Positions 24,115 to 33,140 of a DNA stretch of 64,000 nt are shown here, in pieces. The DNA comes from Streptomyces sp. CB02959 (GTDB taxonomy: Bacteria; Actinomycetota; Actinomycetes; Streptomycetales; Streptomycetaceae). The DNA lies in assembly GCF_002803155.1 (NCBI RefSeq), contig NZ_NNBP01000008.1, forward strand, positions 124,001 through 188,000, read 5' to 3'. Made by a program: the position numbers and the translations under genes. Each line of letters opens with the position of its first letter. Position 1 is the stretch's first letter. The notes under the pieces were generated by a model. The model did no database searches and had not been told where the DNA came from. It was given only the letters and a program-made list of their open reading frames with translations.

Positions 24115-24585
24115 ATGCTGATCCACACCGCCCCGCGCCGGGCCGCCGCCGTCCTCGGCGCGCTGCTCGCCGCGCTGCTTCTCGTCCTGACCGGCTGTTC
24201 CACCGGCGGTGACGGCAAAGGGAGTTCGGCCGGCACGCACCGGCCGGCTGCGACCGGTACGGCCGACCCCCGGTCGCCCGGCGGCGCCGCACCGGGCTGG
24301 GCCAAGGGCCTGCCGACCGTGCCGGCGAAGGGGCTGCCCGCCGAGGCGCAGCGCACCCTCAAGCTGATCGACGCCGGCGGACCGTTCCCGTACCCCAAGG
24401 ACGGCACCGTCTTCGGCAACTACGAGAAGCAGCTGCCCAAGGAGCCGCGCGGCTACTACCACGAGTACACGGTCGACACCCCGGGTTCCCGGAACCGCGG
24501 CGCCCGCCGCCTGATCACCGGCAAGCAGCACGAGTTCTTCTACACCGAGGACCACTACAAGAGCTTCAAGGCGGTGCTGCGGTGA
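24115..24585 (+). CDS. Secreted/lipoprotein guanyl-specific ribonuclease (RNase Sa/barnase superfamily)
   Basis: 156 residues. Signal peptide with lipobox LTGC (Cys about 28), then a Gly/Ser/Pro-rich spacer, then a microbial RNase domain from about 70: GLPAEAQRTLKLIDAGGPFP, FGNYEKQLP (catalytic Glu region), GARRLITG (Arg) and FYTEDHYKSF (His near the end). This is the RNase Sa/N1 family that cleaves after guanine. Its stop overlaps a barstar-family inhibitor gene (GTGA), as expected for a secreted RNase whose producer must be protected inside. Confidence 0.93.
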   Translation: MLIHTAPRRAAAVLGALLAALLLVLTGCSTGGDGKGSSAGTHRPAATGTADPRSPGGAAPGWAKGLPTVPAKGLPAEAQRTLKLIDAGGPFPYPKDGTVFGNYEKQLPKEPRGYYHEYTVDTPGSRNRGARRLITGKQHEFFYTEDHYKSFKAVLR

Positions 24586-25025
24586 GCGCCGAGGTGCCCC
24601 GGGCGCTGGCCGCGGTGCTCGACGGGCGGACGCCCGCGGGTGTGCTGCCCTGGCCGGCCGACCGCCCGGTCGCGGACGCCCTGGCCGCGGCCCGGGACGC
24701 GGGGTGGGACGGTGCCGCACTCGACCTCGCGGGGGTCGCGGACAAGGCCGGTTTCCTGGACCGGTGCGCGGCGGCCCTGGACTTCCCCGCGTACTTCGGC
24801 CACAACTGGGACGCGCTGGCCGACTGCCTCACCGACCTGTCCTGGTGCCCCCCGTCGCGCGGCCGGCTGCTGGTCATCACCGGCTGGCAGGGCTACGCGG
24901 CCGCCGTGCCGGAGGACTGGGGCGTGGTGGAGGGCGTGCTGGCGGACGCCGTGGGGCACTGGCGGGACACCGACACCGGGCTCGCGGTGATCATGGCCGG
25001 CGGGCGCGGCCGGCAGGGGGTCTAG
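24582..25025 (+). CDS. Barstar-family ribonuclease inhibitor
   Basis: 147 residues. The core from about residue 40 contains LDLAGVADKAGFLDRCAAAL and DFPAYFGHNWDALADCL, the barstar signature that blocks the RNase active site; LLVITGWQGYAA follows. A 35-residue N-terminal extension (VPRALAAVLDGRTPAGVLPW) precedes it. The GTG start overlaps the RNase stop by one base, so toxin and antidote are made together. Confidence 0.93.
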   Translation: MSAEVPRALAAVLDGRTPAGVLPWPADRPVADALAAARDAGWDGAALDLAGVADKAGFLDRCAAALDFPAYFGHNWDALADCLTDLSWCPPSRGRLLVITGWQGYAAAVPEDWGVVEGVLADAVGHWRDTDTGLAVIMAGGRGRQGV

Positions 25026-25187
25026 CCCGGGAAGCCGGCCGTCCCGGACGCCGTTCCGCGACCTTGCGCATGCGTCCCGTGAGCCGGCGTCCCGGTGCGT
25101 GGACACCGGATTGGTGGATCACACACACGGCTCGCGGGGCCGTAGGACTATCACATGAGTCCTGGTCAGGGCCCGTATCCTGGCGGT

Positions 25188-26651
25188 ATGCGATTCCTCA
25201 ATCCGAAGAACGGCGCCCTCGAAGAGAGTTCTTCGGTGCCCTACGACCTGACCTACGACGATGTGTTCATGGTGCCCAGCCGCTCGGCGGTGGGCTCCCG
25301 CCAGGCTGTGGACCTCGCCTCGCGCGACGGCTCCGGCACGACCATCCCCCTCGTGGTCGCCAACATGACGGCGATCGCCGGCCGCCGTATGGCCGAGACC
25401 GTGGCCCGCCGCGGTGGTCTGGTCGTCATCCCCCAGGACATCCCGATCGATGTCGTCACCGACGTCATCACCTGGGTCAAGCAGCGCCACCTCGTGCTGG
25501 ACACGCCGATAGTGCTGTCCCCGGTCTCGACCGTGGCGGACGCGCTGTCGCTGCTGCCCAAGCGGGCGCACGGCGCCGGCATCGTCGTCGAGGGCGGCCG
25601 GCCGGTCGGCGTCGTCACCGAGCACGACCTGGCCGGGGTGGACCGCTTCACCCAGGTGGCCGAGGTCATGTCCAAGGACCTGCTGGTCCTGGACGCGGAC
25701 ATCGACCCCCGCGAGGCGTTCAACCGCCTCGACGCCGCCAACCGCAAGCTGGCCCCGGCGGTCGACGCGGACGGCCGGCTGGTCGGCATCCTGACCCGCA
25801 AGGGCGCGCTGCGCGCGACCCTGTACACCCCCGCCACGGACGAGGGCGGCAAGCTGCGGATCGCGGCCGCCGTGGGCATCAACGGCGATGTGGCCGGCAA
25901 GGCCAAGGCGCTGCTGGAGGCGGGTGTGGACACCCTCGTCGTGGACACCGCGCACGGCCACCAGGAATCGATGATCAGCGCGGTCAAGGCGGTCCGGGCG
26001 CTGGACCCGCACGTCCCGATCGTCGCGGGCAACATCGTCGCCGCCTCCGGTGTGCGCGACCTCATCGAGGCCGGCGCGGACATCATCAAGGTCGGTGTCG
26101 GGCCGGGCGCGATGTGCACCACCCGCATGATGACCGGTGTGGGCCGGCCGCAGTTCTCCGCGGTGCTGGAGTGCGCCGCCGAGGCGAAGAAGTACGGCAA
26201 GCACGTCTGGGCCGACGGCGGTGTCCGCCACCCCCGCGACGTGGCCATGGCGCTGGCCGCGGGCGCGTCCAACGTCATGATCGGCTCGTGGTTCGCCGGC
26301 ACGCTGGAGTCGCCGGGCGACCTCCAGCACACCGCCGACGGCCGGCCGTACAAGGAGAGCTTCGGGATGGCCTCGGCGCGTGCGGTGCGCAACCGCACCA
26401 GCGAGGAGTCGGCCTACGACCGCGCCCGCAAGGCGCTGTTCGAGGAGGGCATCTCCACCTCCCGGATGTTCGTCGACCAGGCCCGTCCCGGAGTCGAGGA
26501 CCTGATCGACTCGATCATCGCGGGCGTCCGCAGCTCCTGCACGTACGCCGGCGCCGCCTCACTGGCGGAGTTCACGGAGAAGGCCGTGGTCGGCGTCCAG
26601 AGCGCCGCCGGTTACGCCGAGGGGAAGCCGCTGCACGACAGCTGGAACTGA
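25188..26651 (+). CDS. guaB1: GuaB1-family IMP dehydrogenase-related protein, probable GMP reductase
   Basis: 487 residues, TIM-barrel IMPDH/GMPR family with two CBS motifs inserted at about 95-210 (VSTVADALSLLPKRAHG, VDADGRLVGILTRKGALR). The catalytic loop is GVGPGAMCTTRMMTGVG (Cys near 312). In mycobacteria the GuaB1 paralogue was shown to be a CBS-containing GMP reductase that returns GMP to IMP; I infer the same here. The ATG at 25188 gives the family start MRFLNP. Confidence 0.88.
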   Translation: MRFLNPKNGALEESSSVPYDLTYDDVFMVPSRSAVGSRQAVDLASRDGSGTTIPLVVANMTAIAGRRMAETVARRGGLVVIPQDIPIDVVTDVITWVKQRHLVLDTPIVLSPVSTVADALSLLPKRAHGAGIVVEGGRPVGVVTEHDLAGVDRFTQVAEVMSKDLLVLDADIDPREAFNRLDAANRKLAPAVDADGRLVGILTRKGALRATLYTPATDEGGKLRIAAAVGINGDVAGKAKALLEAGVDTLVVDTAHGHQESMISAVKAVRALDPHVPIVAGNIVAASGVRDLIEAGADIIKVGVGPGAMCTTRMMTGVGRPQFSAVLECAAEAKKYGKHVWADGGVRHPRDVAMALAAGASNVMIGSWFAGTLESPGDLQHTADGRPYKESFGMASARAVRNRTSEESAYDRARKALFEEGISTSRMFVDQARPGVEDLIDSIIAGVRSSCTYAGAASLAEFTEKAVVGVQSAAGYAEGKPLHDSWN

Positions 26652-26690
26652 CCCCGCCGGAGCCCGCCGACGGCTCCGCACGCGCCGCTC

Positions 26691-26725
26691 ACCGGCCCCG
26701 CACCGACCTGGTGCGGGGCCGGTGG
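26691..26725 (+). terminator. Hairpin after guaB1
   Basis: A 14-bp stem (CACCGGCCCCGCAC and its complement) around a 7-base loop, 40 bases after the guaB1 stop, followed by GCGTTCTCC. Confidence 0.7.
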
Positions 26726-27005
26726 CGTTCTCCGGGCGCCGCCGTGATTGACTGCGTGGAGCGCAACATTCCGCTGCCCTTCGCCGCCGTGCGCAACGAA
26801 CCACCGTGATTGCGCAAGGATCGTGCATTACGGCAGGTCAAGCAGGGGCCGTAGTGTCATGCGCTGTACGTGGAGTGGCGGAGACCGCCTGCTCGGCGGT
26901 CTCCTGCTGCAGGGTGGTTCGTCCTGCCTGTCCGGCCGCCGTGGTCTCGTCACCGGAATGTGCCGGAATGTGTCAGTCTGACCGGCAGTGACGAAGGAGC
27001 CCCCA
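26726..27005 (+). promoter_or_regulatory. Upstream region of the permease with repeated GCGCAAC boxes
   Basis: This gene-free stretch holds GCGCAACATT at 26761-26770 and GCGCAACGAA at 26791-26800 (30 bases apart) and GCGCAAGGA at 26812-26820. The same GCAACGAA motif occurs twice, 31 bases apart, in front of the amidase gene at 32164. A possible promoter is TTACGG-18-TAGTGT at 26828-26857. I infer a shared regulator, most simply the Lrp protein encoded just downstream of the permease. Confidence 0.5.
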
Positions 27006-28478
27006 GTGTTGGAGAACGGCGCTGCCCCGCCCCCAGGGGACAGCTATTCCCCGCCGCCCGCCGGCGGTGGACTCGGCACTCGGCTGATGCGCCGCAAGCC
27101 GGTCGAGCGGTTGGTCGCCGAGGGCGGCCAGGGCGAGGGGGGCACGCTCCGCCGCTCGATGGGCGTCTGGCAGCTGACCATGATCAGCATCGGTGCCACG
27201 CTCGGCACCGGCATCTTCGTGGTGCTCGGCCAGGCCGTCCCGGACGCCGGCCCCGCGGTCGTGCTCTCCTTCGTCATCGCCGGTATCACCGCGCTGTTCT
27301 CCGCGCTCTCCTACGCCGAGCTGGCCGGCACCATCCCGGTCTCCGGCTCGTCGTACTCCTACGCCTACGCCACCCTCGGTGAGCTGATCGCCTGGGTCTG
27401 CGGCTGGTGCCTGATCCTGGAGTACGGCGTCTCGGTCGCCGCGGTCGCGGTCGGCTGGGGCCAGTACCTCAACGAGTTCCTCAACGGGACGCTGGGCGTC
27501 ACCATCCCCGCCGCGCTGTCCGCGCCGCCGGGCCAGGGCGGCTACTTCAACCTGCCCGCGCTGCTGGTCGTGCTGCTGGCGATGGTGTTCCTGCTGGGCG
27601 GTGCCAAGGAGAGCGCCCGCGCCAACACCATCATGGTGATCGTCAAGATCATCACGCTGCTGCTCTTCTGTGGCGTCGCGATCCAGGGTGTGAAGTCCGG
27701 CAACTACGCCAACTTCATGCCGATGGGCATGGCGGGGGTCAGCGCCGCGGGCGCCACCCTGTTCTTCTCGTACATCGGTTTCGACGCCGCCTCCACGGCC
27801 GGCGAGGAGGCCCGGAACCCGCAGCGCGACCTGCCCCGCGCGATCATGCTCTCGCTGGTGATCGTCACCGCCCTGTACTGCCTGGTCGCGGCCATCGCGG
27901 TGGGTGCCCTGCCGTGGGAGGAGTTCAAGGGCTCGGAGGCCGCGCTGGCCGGGATCCTCAAGACCGTCACCGGTCACAACTACTGGTCGGTCCTGCTGGC
28001 CTTCGGTGCCGTCGTCGCCATCGCCAGCGTCGTGCTGACCGTGCTCTACGGCCAGACCCGGATCCTGTTCGCGATGTCCCGGGACCGGCTGGTGCCCACG
28101 GTGTTCTCCAAGGTTCACCCCAAGAGCGGCGTGCCCCGGGTCAACACCGTGATCGTCTCCCTCTTCTGCGGCGTGCTCGCCGCGGCGGTGCCGCTCGGTG
28201 AGCTGGCCGACGCCACCAGCATCGGTACGCTCTTCGCGTTCGCGCTGGTCAACGTGGCCGTGATCGTGCTGCGCCGGACCCGGCCGGACATGCCGCGGGC
28301 GTTCCGCACGCCGTTCTCGCCGGTCTTCCCGGCGATCGGCTTCCTGCTCTGCCTGTACATGATGGGCAGCCTCGGCCCGGTGACCTGGGTGGTCTTCGGT
28401 GTCTGGATGGTGGTCGGCCTTGTGATCTACTTCGGATACGGCATGCGCCGCTCCCGATTGGCCACCGCAGAGAAGTGA
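27006..28478 (+). CDS. APC-family amino-acid permease, cationic amino-acid transporter type
   Basis: 490 residues with about 12-13 hydrophobic segments starting near residue 55. The N-terminal stretch RRKPVERLVAEGGQGEGGTL and MISIGATLGTGIFVVLG (consensus substrate loop of TM1) place it in the CAT subfamily that imports lysine, arginine or ornithine; SYIGFDAASTAGEEARNPQRD is the other conserved block. GTG 27006 has AAGGAG six bases upstream and is preferred to the GTG at 26988. The Lrp gene starts 10 bases after the stop. Lysine as substrate is inferred from the davAB genes nearby. Confidence 0.85.
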   Translation: MLENGAAPPPGDSYSPPPAGGGLGTRLMRRKPVERLVAEGGQGEGGTLRRSMGVWQLTMISIGATLGTGIFVVLGQAVPDAGPAVVLSFVIAGITALFSALSYAELAGTIPVSGSSYSYAYATLGELIAWVCGWCLILEYGVSVAAVAVGWGQYLNEFLNGTLGVTIPAALSAPPGQGGYFNLPALLVVLLAMVFLLGGAKESARANTIMVIVKIITLLLFCGVAIQGVKSGNYANFMPMGMAGVSAAGATLFFSYIGFDAASTAGEEARNPQRDLPRAIMLSLVIVTALYCLVAAIAVGALPWEEFKGSEAALAGILKTVTGHNYWSVLLAFGAVVAIASVVLTVLYGQTRILFAMSRDRLVPTVFSKVHPKSGVPRVNTVIVSLFCGVLAAAVPLGELADATSIGTLFAFALVNVAVIVLRRTRPDMPRAFRTPFSPVFPAIGFLLCLYMMGSLGPVTWVVFGVWMVVGLVIYFGYGMRRSRLATAEK

Positions 28479-28488
28479 CCCACCCGCA

Positions 28489-28944
28489 GTGCGACTGAAC
28501 GATCTCGACGAACGCATCGTCCACGCCCTCGCCGAGGACGCCCGCCGCAGTTACGCGGACATCGGCCAGGAGGTCGGACTGTCCGCACCGGCGGTCAAAC
28601 GCCGGGTGGACCGGTTGCGGGCGGACGGCGCGATCACCGGGTTCACGGTGCGCGTCGACCCGGCCGCCCTCGGCTGGGAGACCGAGGGGTTCATCGAGAT
28701 CTTCTGTCGCCGCAACACCTCGCCGGACGCGATCCACCGCGGTCTGTCGCGCTATCCGGAAGTGGCGTCCGCCTCCACCGTCACCGGTGAGGCGGACGCC
28801 CTGGTGCAGGTCTTCGCGTCCGACATGCGGCACTTCGAGCGGGTACTGGAGCGGATCGCCGGCGAACCCTTCGTCGAGCGCACCAAGTCCGTCCTGGTCC
28901 TCTCCCCGCTGTTGCGCCGCTACGGGTCGGGCGCGCCCGGCTAA
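28489..28944 (+). CDS. Lrp/AsnC-family transcriptional regulator
   Basis: 151 residues. N-terminal winged HTH (LNDLDERIVHALAEDARRSY, ADIGQEVGLSAPAVKRRVDR) and C-terminal RAM ligand-binding domain (GFIEIFCRRNTSPDAI, VASASTVTGEADALVQVF). These proteins sense amino acids. Only 10 bases separate it from the permease, so they form one transcript. It is the natural candidate to control the permease and the davAB genes. Confidence 0.92.
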   Translation: MRLNDLDERIVHALAEDARRSYADIGQEVGLSAPAVKRRVDRLRADGAITGFTVRVDPAALGWETEGFIEIFCRRNTSPDAIHRGLSRYPEVASASTVTGEADALVQVFASDMRHFERVLERIAGEPFVERTKSVLVLSPLLRRYGSGAPG

Positions 28945-28980
28945 AGCCAGCCTTCGGGCCGGGGCGCCACCGCCGGGGCG

Positions 28981-29517
28981 CTACCGCCGGGCGGCGTGCG
29001 CCGGGCCCATGCCCGCCGGCAGGCGCGGCGGGGTGCCCTCGGTCCATACGACGCGGAGCGCGGAGGCGGCGATCCGCCAGCCGTCCGGGGTCCGCACCAG
29101 GGCGGTGTCGGCGTGGCCGCCGGAGACGAAGAGGGCCTCGGACCCGTCCGCCAGCACGTGGGTGCTGAGCTGGGCCCCGCGGGCGGTGGCCCGGTCGCCG
29201 TCGATCTCGATGACGGCGTTGCCGCCCAGGTGCACGGTCCGGTCGAACAGGGCCATCCCCTCCCGGATCCGGGCCACCACGGCGTCCCGGCCGCGGACGG
29301 TGCCGAGGGGCATCTCGGCCGTGGCGTCCTCGGTGTAGAAGGCGCGGCCCCACGCCTCGTCGAACACCCCCTCGTCCAGGGAGCGCAGGTAGCGGTCCAG
29401 CAGGTCGGTGATCTCGGCGCGGTCGGTGAGGTGCTGGAGCTGCCGCGCCGTCCGGAGGTGGGCGGGGTCGGTGGCGGGCGGGGTCGGGACGGTGGCTGCT
29501 GCCTCGTGTGCGGTCAT
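28981..29517 (-). CDS. SnoaL-like / nuclear transport factor 2-fold protein
   Basis: 178 residues. LTDRAEITDLLDRYLRSLDEGVFDEAWGRAFYTEDAT and VRGRDAVVARIREGM are the standard SnoaL-like opening; HLGGNAVIEIDGDRATARGAQLSTHVLADG and GGHADTALVRTPDGWRIAASALRVVW complete the cone-shaped fold. Members include small hydratases, cyclases and dehydratases, and no specific activity can be assigned. It begins 17 bases after the MFS gene in the same direction, so the two are probably co-transcribed. ATG 29517 has AGGAT upstream. Confidence 0.8.
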   Translation of the reverse strand: MTAHEAAATVPTPPATDPAHLRTARQLQHLTDRAEITDLLDRYLRSLDEGVFDEAWGRAFYTEDATAEMPLGTVRGRDAVVARIREGMALFDRTVHLGGNAVIEIDGDRATARGAQLSTHVLADGSEALFVSGGHADTALVRTPDGWRIAASALRVVWTEGTPPRLPAGMGPAHAARR

Positions 29518-29534
29518 GTGGTGATCCTGTGACC

Positions 29535-31016
29535 TCAAGTGGACTTGAGGTCAAGGGCGGGCGTGGCGGCCGCCTCCACGGGCGGCGCGTCGGCGGGCCG
29601 ACGGGAGCGCAGGCCGACCGTCACCGCGGCGCCCACCACCAGCACCACGGCCGCCGCGATGCGGTAGCCCAACGCGGCGGCGTCGGTGAACGCGGCCGCC
29701 GTGGACGTCCCGTGTCCGGTGCCCGCGGCGTAGCGGACCGACAGTGCGGTGCCGACCACGGCGATGCCCAGTGCCGCGCCCAACTCCCGTGCCGCGCCCT
29801 GGAGTCCGGAGCCCATACCGGCCTGGTGGGCCGGCACCGACGCCACGATCGCATGCGACAGCGTCGGCAGCGCCAGGCCCGCGCCGACCGCCATCACCAG
29901 CAGGTACGCCAGGTAGCGCAGGTAGGGGGTGCCGGCGTCGGCGGTGGCGAGCAGCAGCAGGCCGACGGCCACCAGGAGCAGCGCGGCGCCGGACGTCCGG
30001 GCCTCGCCGATCCGCTGCGCCAGGCGCATCCCGTACCGCGTCACCGCCATCATCCCGAAGGCCAGCGGGACGATCGCGAAGCCCGTCCGCAGCGGCGGAT
30101 AGCCCTTCACGTACTGGAGGAACTGCGCGTTGACGTAGAACAGGGCGAACATCCCGAAGAAGCCGACGGCGATCCCGGCGGTGCCGGCGCGCAGTCGCGG
30201 CAGCCGGAAGAGCCGGGGGTCCAGCACCGGGTGCGCGGCCCGCAGACCGTGCCGGACGAAGACCGCGAACAGCAGCAGGGCCAGGGCGAAGGCGCCGAGG
30301 ACCGGTGCCGAGGCCCAGCCCAGTCCGGGGCCCTCGATGATGCCGAAGAGCAGGGCGAAGGACCCCAGGGCCAGCAGTGCCGAGCCCGGCAGGTCCAGGG
30401 CCGCGGTCTGCCGCGGCACCCGGGGCGCGGACCGCGCCACCCACGCGAGCAGGAGCACCGCCAGCGGCACGTACCCCCAGAACAGCCCCTGCCAGGGCAG
30501 GTATTGGAGGATCAGCGCGCCGCCCGCGTTCCCCGCCATCCCGCCGACGCCGATCGCCAGGCTCCATACCGCGACCGCCGCCGCCTTGCGTCCGGGCGGG
30601 GACGCGTGCAGGAGCACGGACATGGTGGCCGGTACCAGGAGTGCGGCCCCGGCGCCCGAGACGGCGCGGCCGGTCAGCAGTACGGGGAGGGTCGGCGCCA
30701 GGGCGCTGACCAGCGTGCCGGTGCCGAAGACCGCGAGCCCGGTGAGCAGGGTGCCCTTTCGGCCGTAGCGGTCGCCGAGCGCGCCGGCCGGGATCAGCAG
30801 ACCGGCGAAGACCAGGACGTAGCTGTCGACGATCCACAGCAGTTGGGCGGGGGTGGGGTGGAGGCCGCTCGCGGCGATCTTCGGTATGGCCAGGTTCATG
30901 GCGGCCACGAGGGACTGCGCGACCAGGACGCAGGCGCACATCGCGGCGGTGACGGAGCGCCGGCGGGCGCGCCGGGGCGAAATGGCGCCGGTCGGCGGCG
31001 CTGCTGAGGTGGTCAT
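29535..31016 (-). CDS. MFS drug-export-type transporter (14-TM, EmrB/QacA-like)
   Basis: 493 residues with around 14 hydrophobic segments. The motif A loop reads GALGDRYGRKGTLLTG (about 81-96) and motif C appears as GAALLVPATMSVLL (about 124-137). This is the DHA2 family of proton-driven multidrug exporters. It is divergent from a LysR regulator across a 54-base gap, the usual arrangement for an inducible efflux pump, and runs into the SnoaL-like gene. Confidence 0.88.
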   Translation of the reverse strand: MTTSAAPPTGAISPRRARRRSVTAAMCACVLVAQSLVAAMNLAIPKIAASGLHPTPAQLLWIVDSYVLVFAGLLIPAGALGDRYGRKGTLLTGLAVFGTGTLVSALAPTLPVLLTGRAVSGAGAALLVPATMSVLLHASPPGRKAAAVAVWSLAIGVGGMAGNAGGALILQYLPWQGLFWGYVPLAVLLLAWVARSAPRVPRQTAALDLPGSALLALGSFALLFGIIEGPGLGWASAPVLGAFALALLLFAVFVRHGLRAAHPVLDPRLFRLPRLRAGTAGIAVGFFGMFALFYVNAQFLQYVKGYPPLRTGFAIVPLAFGMMAVTRYGMRLAQRIGEARTSGAALLLVAVGLLLLATADAGTPYLRYLAYLLVMAVGAGLALPTLSHAIVASVPAHQAGMGSGLQGAARELGAALGIAVVGTALSVRYAAGTGHGTSTAAAFTDAAALGYRIAAAVVLVVGAAVTVGLRSRRPADAPPVEAAATPALDLKST

Positions 31017-31070
31017 GGCGGGGACGCTAGAGTCGCGTTCAGTTGATCTCAAATGCAAGGTGTGCACTCC

Positions 31071-31985
31071 ATGATTGCGCAGAACGCAAAAATCGACTTC
31101 AACCTGCTGATCGCGCTGGACGCGCTGCTGGAAGAGGAGAGTGTGACCGCGGCCGCCGACCGGCTCGGGCTCTCCGGGCCCGCCATGAGCCGGGCGCTCG
31201 GCCGGATCCGCCGGACCCTCGGCGATCCGGTGCTGGTCCGCGCCGGACGGCACATGGTGCCGACCCCGCGTGCACTGGAGATCAAGGCCGAGGTGCGGCA
31301 GCTGGTCGAGGCCGCGTACGGGGTGCTGGCCCCGTCCGCCCCCGCTGATCCGGCGCAGCTCAACCGGATCTTCACGCTGAACGCCAGCGACCTGTTCGTC
31401 ACCGCCCTCGGGCCCGCCCTGGTCGCCCGGGTCGCCCGGGAGGCGCCGGGGGTGGCGCTGCGCTTCCTCGGCGAGAGCCATGTCGATCTGCCGCTGCTCC
31501 GGGACGGGGTGGCCGACGTGGAGCTGGGCATGATCGACCGACCGGAGCCGGAGATCCGTACCGAGCGGCTCTTCGACGACCGCGCGGTCGCCGTCGTCCG
31601 GGCGGGCCACCCACTGACCACCCGGCCCCTCACCGCCCGCCGGTTCGCCGCCGCCCCGCACCTCAGCTTCTCCCGGCGCGGACGGCTGGCCGGCCCCATC
31701 GACACCGCGCTCGCCGAACTCGGGCTGCGCCGCCGGGTGATCGCCACCGTGCCGACCGTCGCGGCCGCGCTGATGATGGTGCGGGACAGCGACGCGGTGG
31801 GCATGGCCGCGGAGCGGGTCGCGGCGTCGATGGTCCGCGGGCTGGGCCTGTGCACCCTGCCCATCCCGCTGGACCTGCCGCCGATGGCGATGGCGATGGC
31901 CTGGCACCCGCGGCAGGAGGCCGACCCGGGCCACCGGTGGCTGCGCGGCGTGGTGCGCGAGACGGTGGCCGCCGCGGTGGCCTGA
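31071..31985 (+). CDS. LysR-family transcriptional regulator
   Basis: 304 residues. HTH at about 8-50 (FNLLIALDALLEEESVTAAADRLGLSGPAMSRALGRIR), then a periplasmic-binding-like effector domain. ATG 31071 follows AAGGTG; an in-frame ATG at 31053 adds six residues. The 54-base divergent gap contains TTGATCTCAAATGCAA, with the T-N11-A character of LysR sites, so it most likely controls the MFS/SnoaL unit. Confidence 0.9.
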   Translation: MIAQNAKIDFNLLIALDALLEEESVTAAADRLGLSGPAMSRALGRIRRTLGDPVLVRAGRHMVPTPRALEIKAEVRQLVEAAYGVLAPSAPADPAQLNRIFTLNASDLFVTALGPALVARVAREAPGVALRFLGESHVDLPLLRDGVADVELGMIDRPEPEIRTERLFDDRAVAVVRAGHPLTTRPLTARRFAAAPHLSFSRRGRLAGPIDTALAELGLRRRVIATVPTVAAALMMVRDSDAVGMAAERVAASMVRGLGLCTLPIPLDLPPMAMAMAWHPRQEADPGHRWLRGVVRETVAAAVA

Positions 31986-32027
31986 GTCACCCCGCCGGCA
32001 CCCGCCCGACCTGGCCGGATGCCGCGT

Positions 32028-32086
32028 GCAACGAATCGCCGCGGTGGCCCTTGAAAGCGCAACGAATCGTCCGTCGCCACGCAACG
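32028..32086 (+). promoter_or_regulatory. GCAACGAATCG boxes upstream of davA
   Basis: GCAACGAATCG occurs at 32028-32038 and again at 32059-32069, 31 bases apart (about three helical turns), with a third partial GCAACGG at 32081. They resemble the GCGCAACGAA box in front of the permease. I infer binding sites for one regulator shared by both transcripts. Confidence 0.5.
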
Positions 32087-32163
32087 GTGGCGCCTTGTCC
32101 CGGATCGTCGGCGGACCGTACCGTCATTGCGTCCCACCCGAACCACCACCGCCGAGGGGTCCC

Positions 32164-32970
32164 ATGTCGCCGCTGCACACCGCCCTGCTCCAGAGTTCGG
32201 GACGGCCCGGCGACGTCGCGCACAACCTGGCGGTGCTTGCCGACGCGGCCCGCGAGGCGGCCGCGACCGGCGCCCGGCTGCTCGCCTGCCCCGAGCTGTT
32301 CCTCACCGGCTACGCGATCGGCGGCGACGTGCACCGCCTCGCCGCGCCGGCGGACGGCGACAGCGCCCGGGCGGTGGGCCGAATCGCAGCCGAACACGGC
32401 ATCGCGGTGCTCTACGGCTACCCGGAGCGCGCCCCCGAAGAGACCGGCGTGGTCTACAACTCCGCCCAGCTGATCGGCCCCGACGGCACGGCGCTCGCCA
32501 ACTACCGCAAGACCCACCTCTTCGGCTGCTTCGAGCGCGAGTGGTTCACCCCGGGCGACCGGACGGTCGTCCAGGCGGAGCTGGACGGGATCCGGATCGG
32601 CCTGCTGATCTGCTACGACGTGGAGTTCCCGGAGAACGTCCGGGCGCACGCGCTGGCCGGGACCGATCTGCTGCTGGTGCCCACCGCGCAGATGCACCCC
32701 TTCCAGATCGTGCCGGAGCAGATGATCCCGGTGCGCGCCTTCGAGAATCAGATGTACGTCGCCTACGTCAACCGGGTCGGCGCGGAGGGCGAGTTCGAGT
32801 TCGTCGGCCTGAGCTGCCTGGCCGGACCGGACGGCGTCGTCCGCACCCGCGCGGGACGCTCCGAGCAGCTGGTGCAGGCCGCGGTCGACCCGGAGTTCCT
32901 GAAGGAAGCGCGGGAGAACAACCCCTACCTGCAGGACCGGAGGCCGGAGCTCTACACCGACCTCGCCTGA
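32164..32970 (+). CDS. davA: 5-aminopentanamidase (DavA-type carbon-nitrogen hydrolase)
   Basis: 268-residue nitrilase-superfamily amidase. The catalytic triad is visible: Glu44 in ACPELFLTGY, Lys116 in NYRKTHLFG, Cys150 in LICYDVEFPENVR. In Pseudomonas putida DavA hydrolyses 5-aminopentanamide to 5-aminovalerate, and the next gene here is the DavB-type enzyme that makes this amide from lysine. ATG 32164 has GAGGGG six bases upstream. The substrate is assigned from context; the superfamily assignment is secure. Confidence 0.85.
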   Translation: MSPLHTALLQSSGRPGDVAHNLAVLADAAREAAATGARLLACPELFLTGYAIGGDVHRLAAPADGDSARAVGRIAAEHGIAVLYGYPERAPEETGVVYNSAQLIGPDGTALANYRKTHLFGCFEREWFTPGDRTVVQAELDGIRIGLLICYDVEFPENVRAHALAGTDLLLVPTAQMHPFQIVPEQMIPVRAFENQMYVAYVNRVGAEGEFEFVGLSCLAGPDGVVRTRAGRSEQLVQAAVDPEFLKEARENNPYLQDRRPELYTDLA

Positions 32971-33140
32971 CCGCCGCCCCACCGCGCCCGGCGGCCCCGC
33001 CCGCCTCCGTGCCGTTCCCCGGTCAGCCGCGGCGCCCCGCACCACCCCACCGGACACGAGCGCGCCCCGCCGCGCCCACCCGCGCCCGATACGCCCTGAT
33101 ACGCCCCGCCCCCGCCCCCGCCCGCAAGGAGTCCGCCCCG

